A stretch of DNA of 5,016 nt, taken from contig JAHJAQ010000040.1 of the NCBI GenBank assembly GCA_018813975.1, forward strand, positions 1 through 5,016. Reading direction: 5' to 3'. The position numbers were made by a program, and so were the translations under genes. The notes below the pieces were generated by a model. It was not told the DNA's origin, did not search any database, and worked only from the letters and a program-made list of their open reading frames with translations. Within the stretch, counting starts at the first letter, position 1, and each line of letters begins with the position of its first letter. Below are positions 4,065-5,016 of this stretch, one piece after another. The stretch is from Microcaldota archaeon. GTDB taxonomy: Archaea > Iainarchaeota > Iainarchaeia > Iainarchaeales > JAGVWC01.

Positions 4065-4742
4065 ATGGCACGGAATTGGAAATTCAGTTCAAAACGAAGG
4101 GGTCTTGAGGTTCTCAGGAAGGCAGTCCGGGGAACCAGTGGCACTGTTATTCCTTTCAAGACCATTGGTTCAGGCACTGGAAGAATTCCCACGCTGCCCC
4201 GAAAAGGGCACACCCTGCTGGTTCGGAGTGACCAAGCAGACTCCGCCCAAAAAGTTTCTCATGCCGAACGCAGTAGCCAGCCAAGACAACATTTTCCAAA
4301 CACGCCAGAAGGAAGAAAACAGGCCAAAGCATTTATTAAAAGCATTTTGCGGCGACATGGAATTATTATTCATGATTTAAGCCAACCGCGCCAAAACGCA
4401 CAATTGCATGGCCGCTTATTCATTCGGCCCGACGGCCAAGTGTGGGTCTACCTTGCTCCGCCGAGTCCACAAACGACCTTTGCAAGGTGGAAACATGAAC
4501 TCGTTCAAAAATTCAATGTAAACCAATTCGAACCGCCCAAAAAAAAAGGAAAGGTGAGCACCCGCCTGTTGACAATCTGCCAAAAAATCGCTCAAAACAT
4601 TCACAGAATTGCCCAACAAAACGGCGTTGACGAAATCATGCGCGCGGCATTTGTGATTTACAAAAACAAACCCCTCCAACCCGAGTTTTACGACCTGTTA
4701 TTTATTCATGGACTCCAAAAACCAACATCCCAAATTTTCTGA
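4065..4742 (+). CDS. GC-elevated orphan protein of 225 residues, function unknown
   Basis: I do not recognise this protein. The C-terminal two thirds (from about residue 84) look genuinely coding: helices such as AKAFIKSILRRHG, a strand pair LFIRPDGQVWVYLAPP (118-133), then ARWKHELVQKF (140-150) and a Lys/Pro linker EPPKKKGK, ending with a helical TICQKIAQNIHRIAQQNG region. The first 80 residues are basic, rich in Gly, Ser, Thr and Arg, and look poorly conserved or disordered. HEL at 144-146 lacks the second His of a zinc protease and is not taken as catalytic. G+C is about 50-55% over much of it, above its neighbours. ATG 4065 follows AGGG at 4053-4056. A later start, or a non-coding first third, is possible. 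The position just downstream of a tRNA gene fits an acquired gene, but no integrase or att repeat is visible. Confidence 0.6.
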   Translation: MARNWKFSSKRRGLEVLRKAVRGTSGTVIPFKTIGSGTGRIPTLPRKGHTLLVRSDQADSAQKVSHAERSSQPRQHFPNTPEGRKQAKAFIKSILRRHGIIIHDLSQPRQNAQLHGRLFIRPDGQVWVYLAPPSPQTTFARWKHELVQKFNVNQFEPPKKKGKVSTRLLTICQKIAQNIHRIAQQNGVDEIMRAAFVIYKNKPLQPEFYDLLFIHGLQKPTSQIF

Positions 4743-4803
4743 AGGGTATAACATGACAGACAATTTTCTGAAAGAACTGAACCGATTCTTGGGAAAAGCC
4801 TAA
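4708..4803 (+). CDS. Possible 31-residue small protein overlapping the preceding ORF
   Basis: In the +1 frame relative to the 4065 gene, ATG 4708 opens 31 codons that end at TAA 4801-4803. A second in-frame ATG at 4753 (16 residues) has GAAGGG at 4741-4746 before it and may be the better start. The peptide ends NFLKELNRFLGKA, an amphipathic helix with clear coding character. It could be a free small protein, or the continuation of the 225-residue protein by +1 frameshift at its TTC-TGA end, or a relic of an indel. The overlap with the upstream frame would be 35 bases from ATG 4708. Its stop overlaps that of the convergent minus-strand gene. Confidence 0.4.
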   Translation: MDSKNQHPKFSEGYNMTDNFLKELNRFLGKA

Positions 4804-5016
4804 AACTCGTAGTAGGATAGTTTGACTTCGAAATCGCTGGCTGCTTTTGCTTTTGAAAGGGTAACGTGGCTGTTCAAATCCGTTGGAATTATTTTGAGAA
4901 CACTTAAAGAGCCTTTTTTGTTGACCTTGAAATGTCCAACTGCAATTTTTACTGCTGTATCATTAAAAACCTTGGTCATTATTTGTGAGCCGTTCAGGTA
5001 ATTTCCCAGTCCGCTG
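4800..5016 (-). CDS. C-terminal 71 residues of an unidentified protein (partial, runs off the right edge)
   Basis: The minus strand is open from the window end to TAG at 4802-4800 and gives 71 residues with no start in view that would define a complete gene. Alternating hydrophobic and polar residues (VKIAVGHFKV, SLSVLKIIP, HVTLSKAK, DFEVKLSYYEF) predict a beta-rich domain. The A/T-rich codons match the low-GC genes of the window, unlike the GC-elevated gene beside it. No family is recognised. An internal ATG (minus strand, about 4978-4980) could only give a 59-residue protein and has no ribosome site, so continuation beyond 5016 is more likely. Confidence 0.65.
   Translation of the reverse strand, partial: SGLGNYLNGSQIMTKVFNDTAVKIAVGHFKVNKKGSLSVLKIIPTDLNSHVTLSKAKAASDFEVKLSYYEF

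Noticed and set aside
4140..4150. Zinc-protease motif in the orphan protein (HEL at residues 144-146)
   Set aside because: The H-E-x-x-H second histidine is replaced (HELVQ), so there is no metal site.
4014..4300. Integration site with tRNA-Ser 3' end as attachment sequence
   Set aside because: No second copy of the T-arm or acceptor sequence and no integrase were found in the window.
4040..4310. SRP RNA or RNase P RNA
   Set aside because: GGAAGGCAGTCC recalls parts of both, but the SRP helix-8 loop with AGCAG partner and the RNase P GAGGAAAGTCC/ACAGAAA pair are absent.
3809..4380. Plus-strand frames across tRNA-Ser and its intron (77 and 150 residues)
   Set aside because: They translate the tRNA and intron. 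The 3928-4380 frame also conflicts with the better coding frame of the 4065 gene.

Overview
The window looks archaeal. It encodes ribosomal protein eL42 (L44e), which bacteria lack. Two tRNA genes are interrupted at the canonical archaeal position between bases 37 and 38, and neither encodes CCA. TTTTAA-type TATA boxes lie about 26 bases upstream of likely transcription starts. Genes are short, tightly packed and often tail to tail, in DNA that is roughly 40% G+C or lower outside a few segments. This would suit a small-genome archaeon such as a DPANN lineage, but that placement is inference: no taxonomic marker here was compared with a database.

Layout from left to right. Positions 1-72 hold the 3' end of an unidentified plus-strand gene, followed by a T-run. 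Positions 73-345 are non-coding and carry a diverged two-copy repeat whose first copy forms two perfect hairpins. Then come eL42 (346-627), an unrecognised winged-helix/coiled-coil protein (668-1489) and, with no spacer at all, tRNA-Gly(CCC) with a 96-base intron (1490-1656). Next are a small membrane protein (1729-2028) and a flavin-reductase-like FMN-binding protein (2092-2649). The latter is tail to tail with a four-helix membrane protein of YjdF/DUF2238 type (2654-3052, minus). A divergent 76-residue orphan (3108-3338) abuts a HIT-family hydrolase on the minus strand (3339-3749). The HIT gene and tRNA-Ser(CGA), which has a 138-base intron (3815-4038), appear to share one TATA element. The right end has a GC-elevated orphan ORF (4065-4742), a possible small overlapping ORF (4708-4803), and the C-terminal end of a minus-strand gene that runs off the window (4800-5016).

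The genes do not form one pathway. The window is a housekeeping neighbourhood for translation (eL42, two tRNAs) with small conserved enzymes and orphan proteins. Both leaderless and Shine-Dalgarno-led starts appear to be used: no ribosome site is visible before 668 and 3052 (minus), while strong G-rich sites precede 346, 1729, 3108 and 3749 (minus).

The most unusual content is in RNA. Both tRNA introns are long, are filled with perfect hairpins (mostly three-base loops), and lack a clean standard bulge-helix-bulge at the 5' splice site. The mature tRNA-Gly would carry two A-C mismatches. No defence system, CRISPR array, transposase or integrase was seen.
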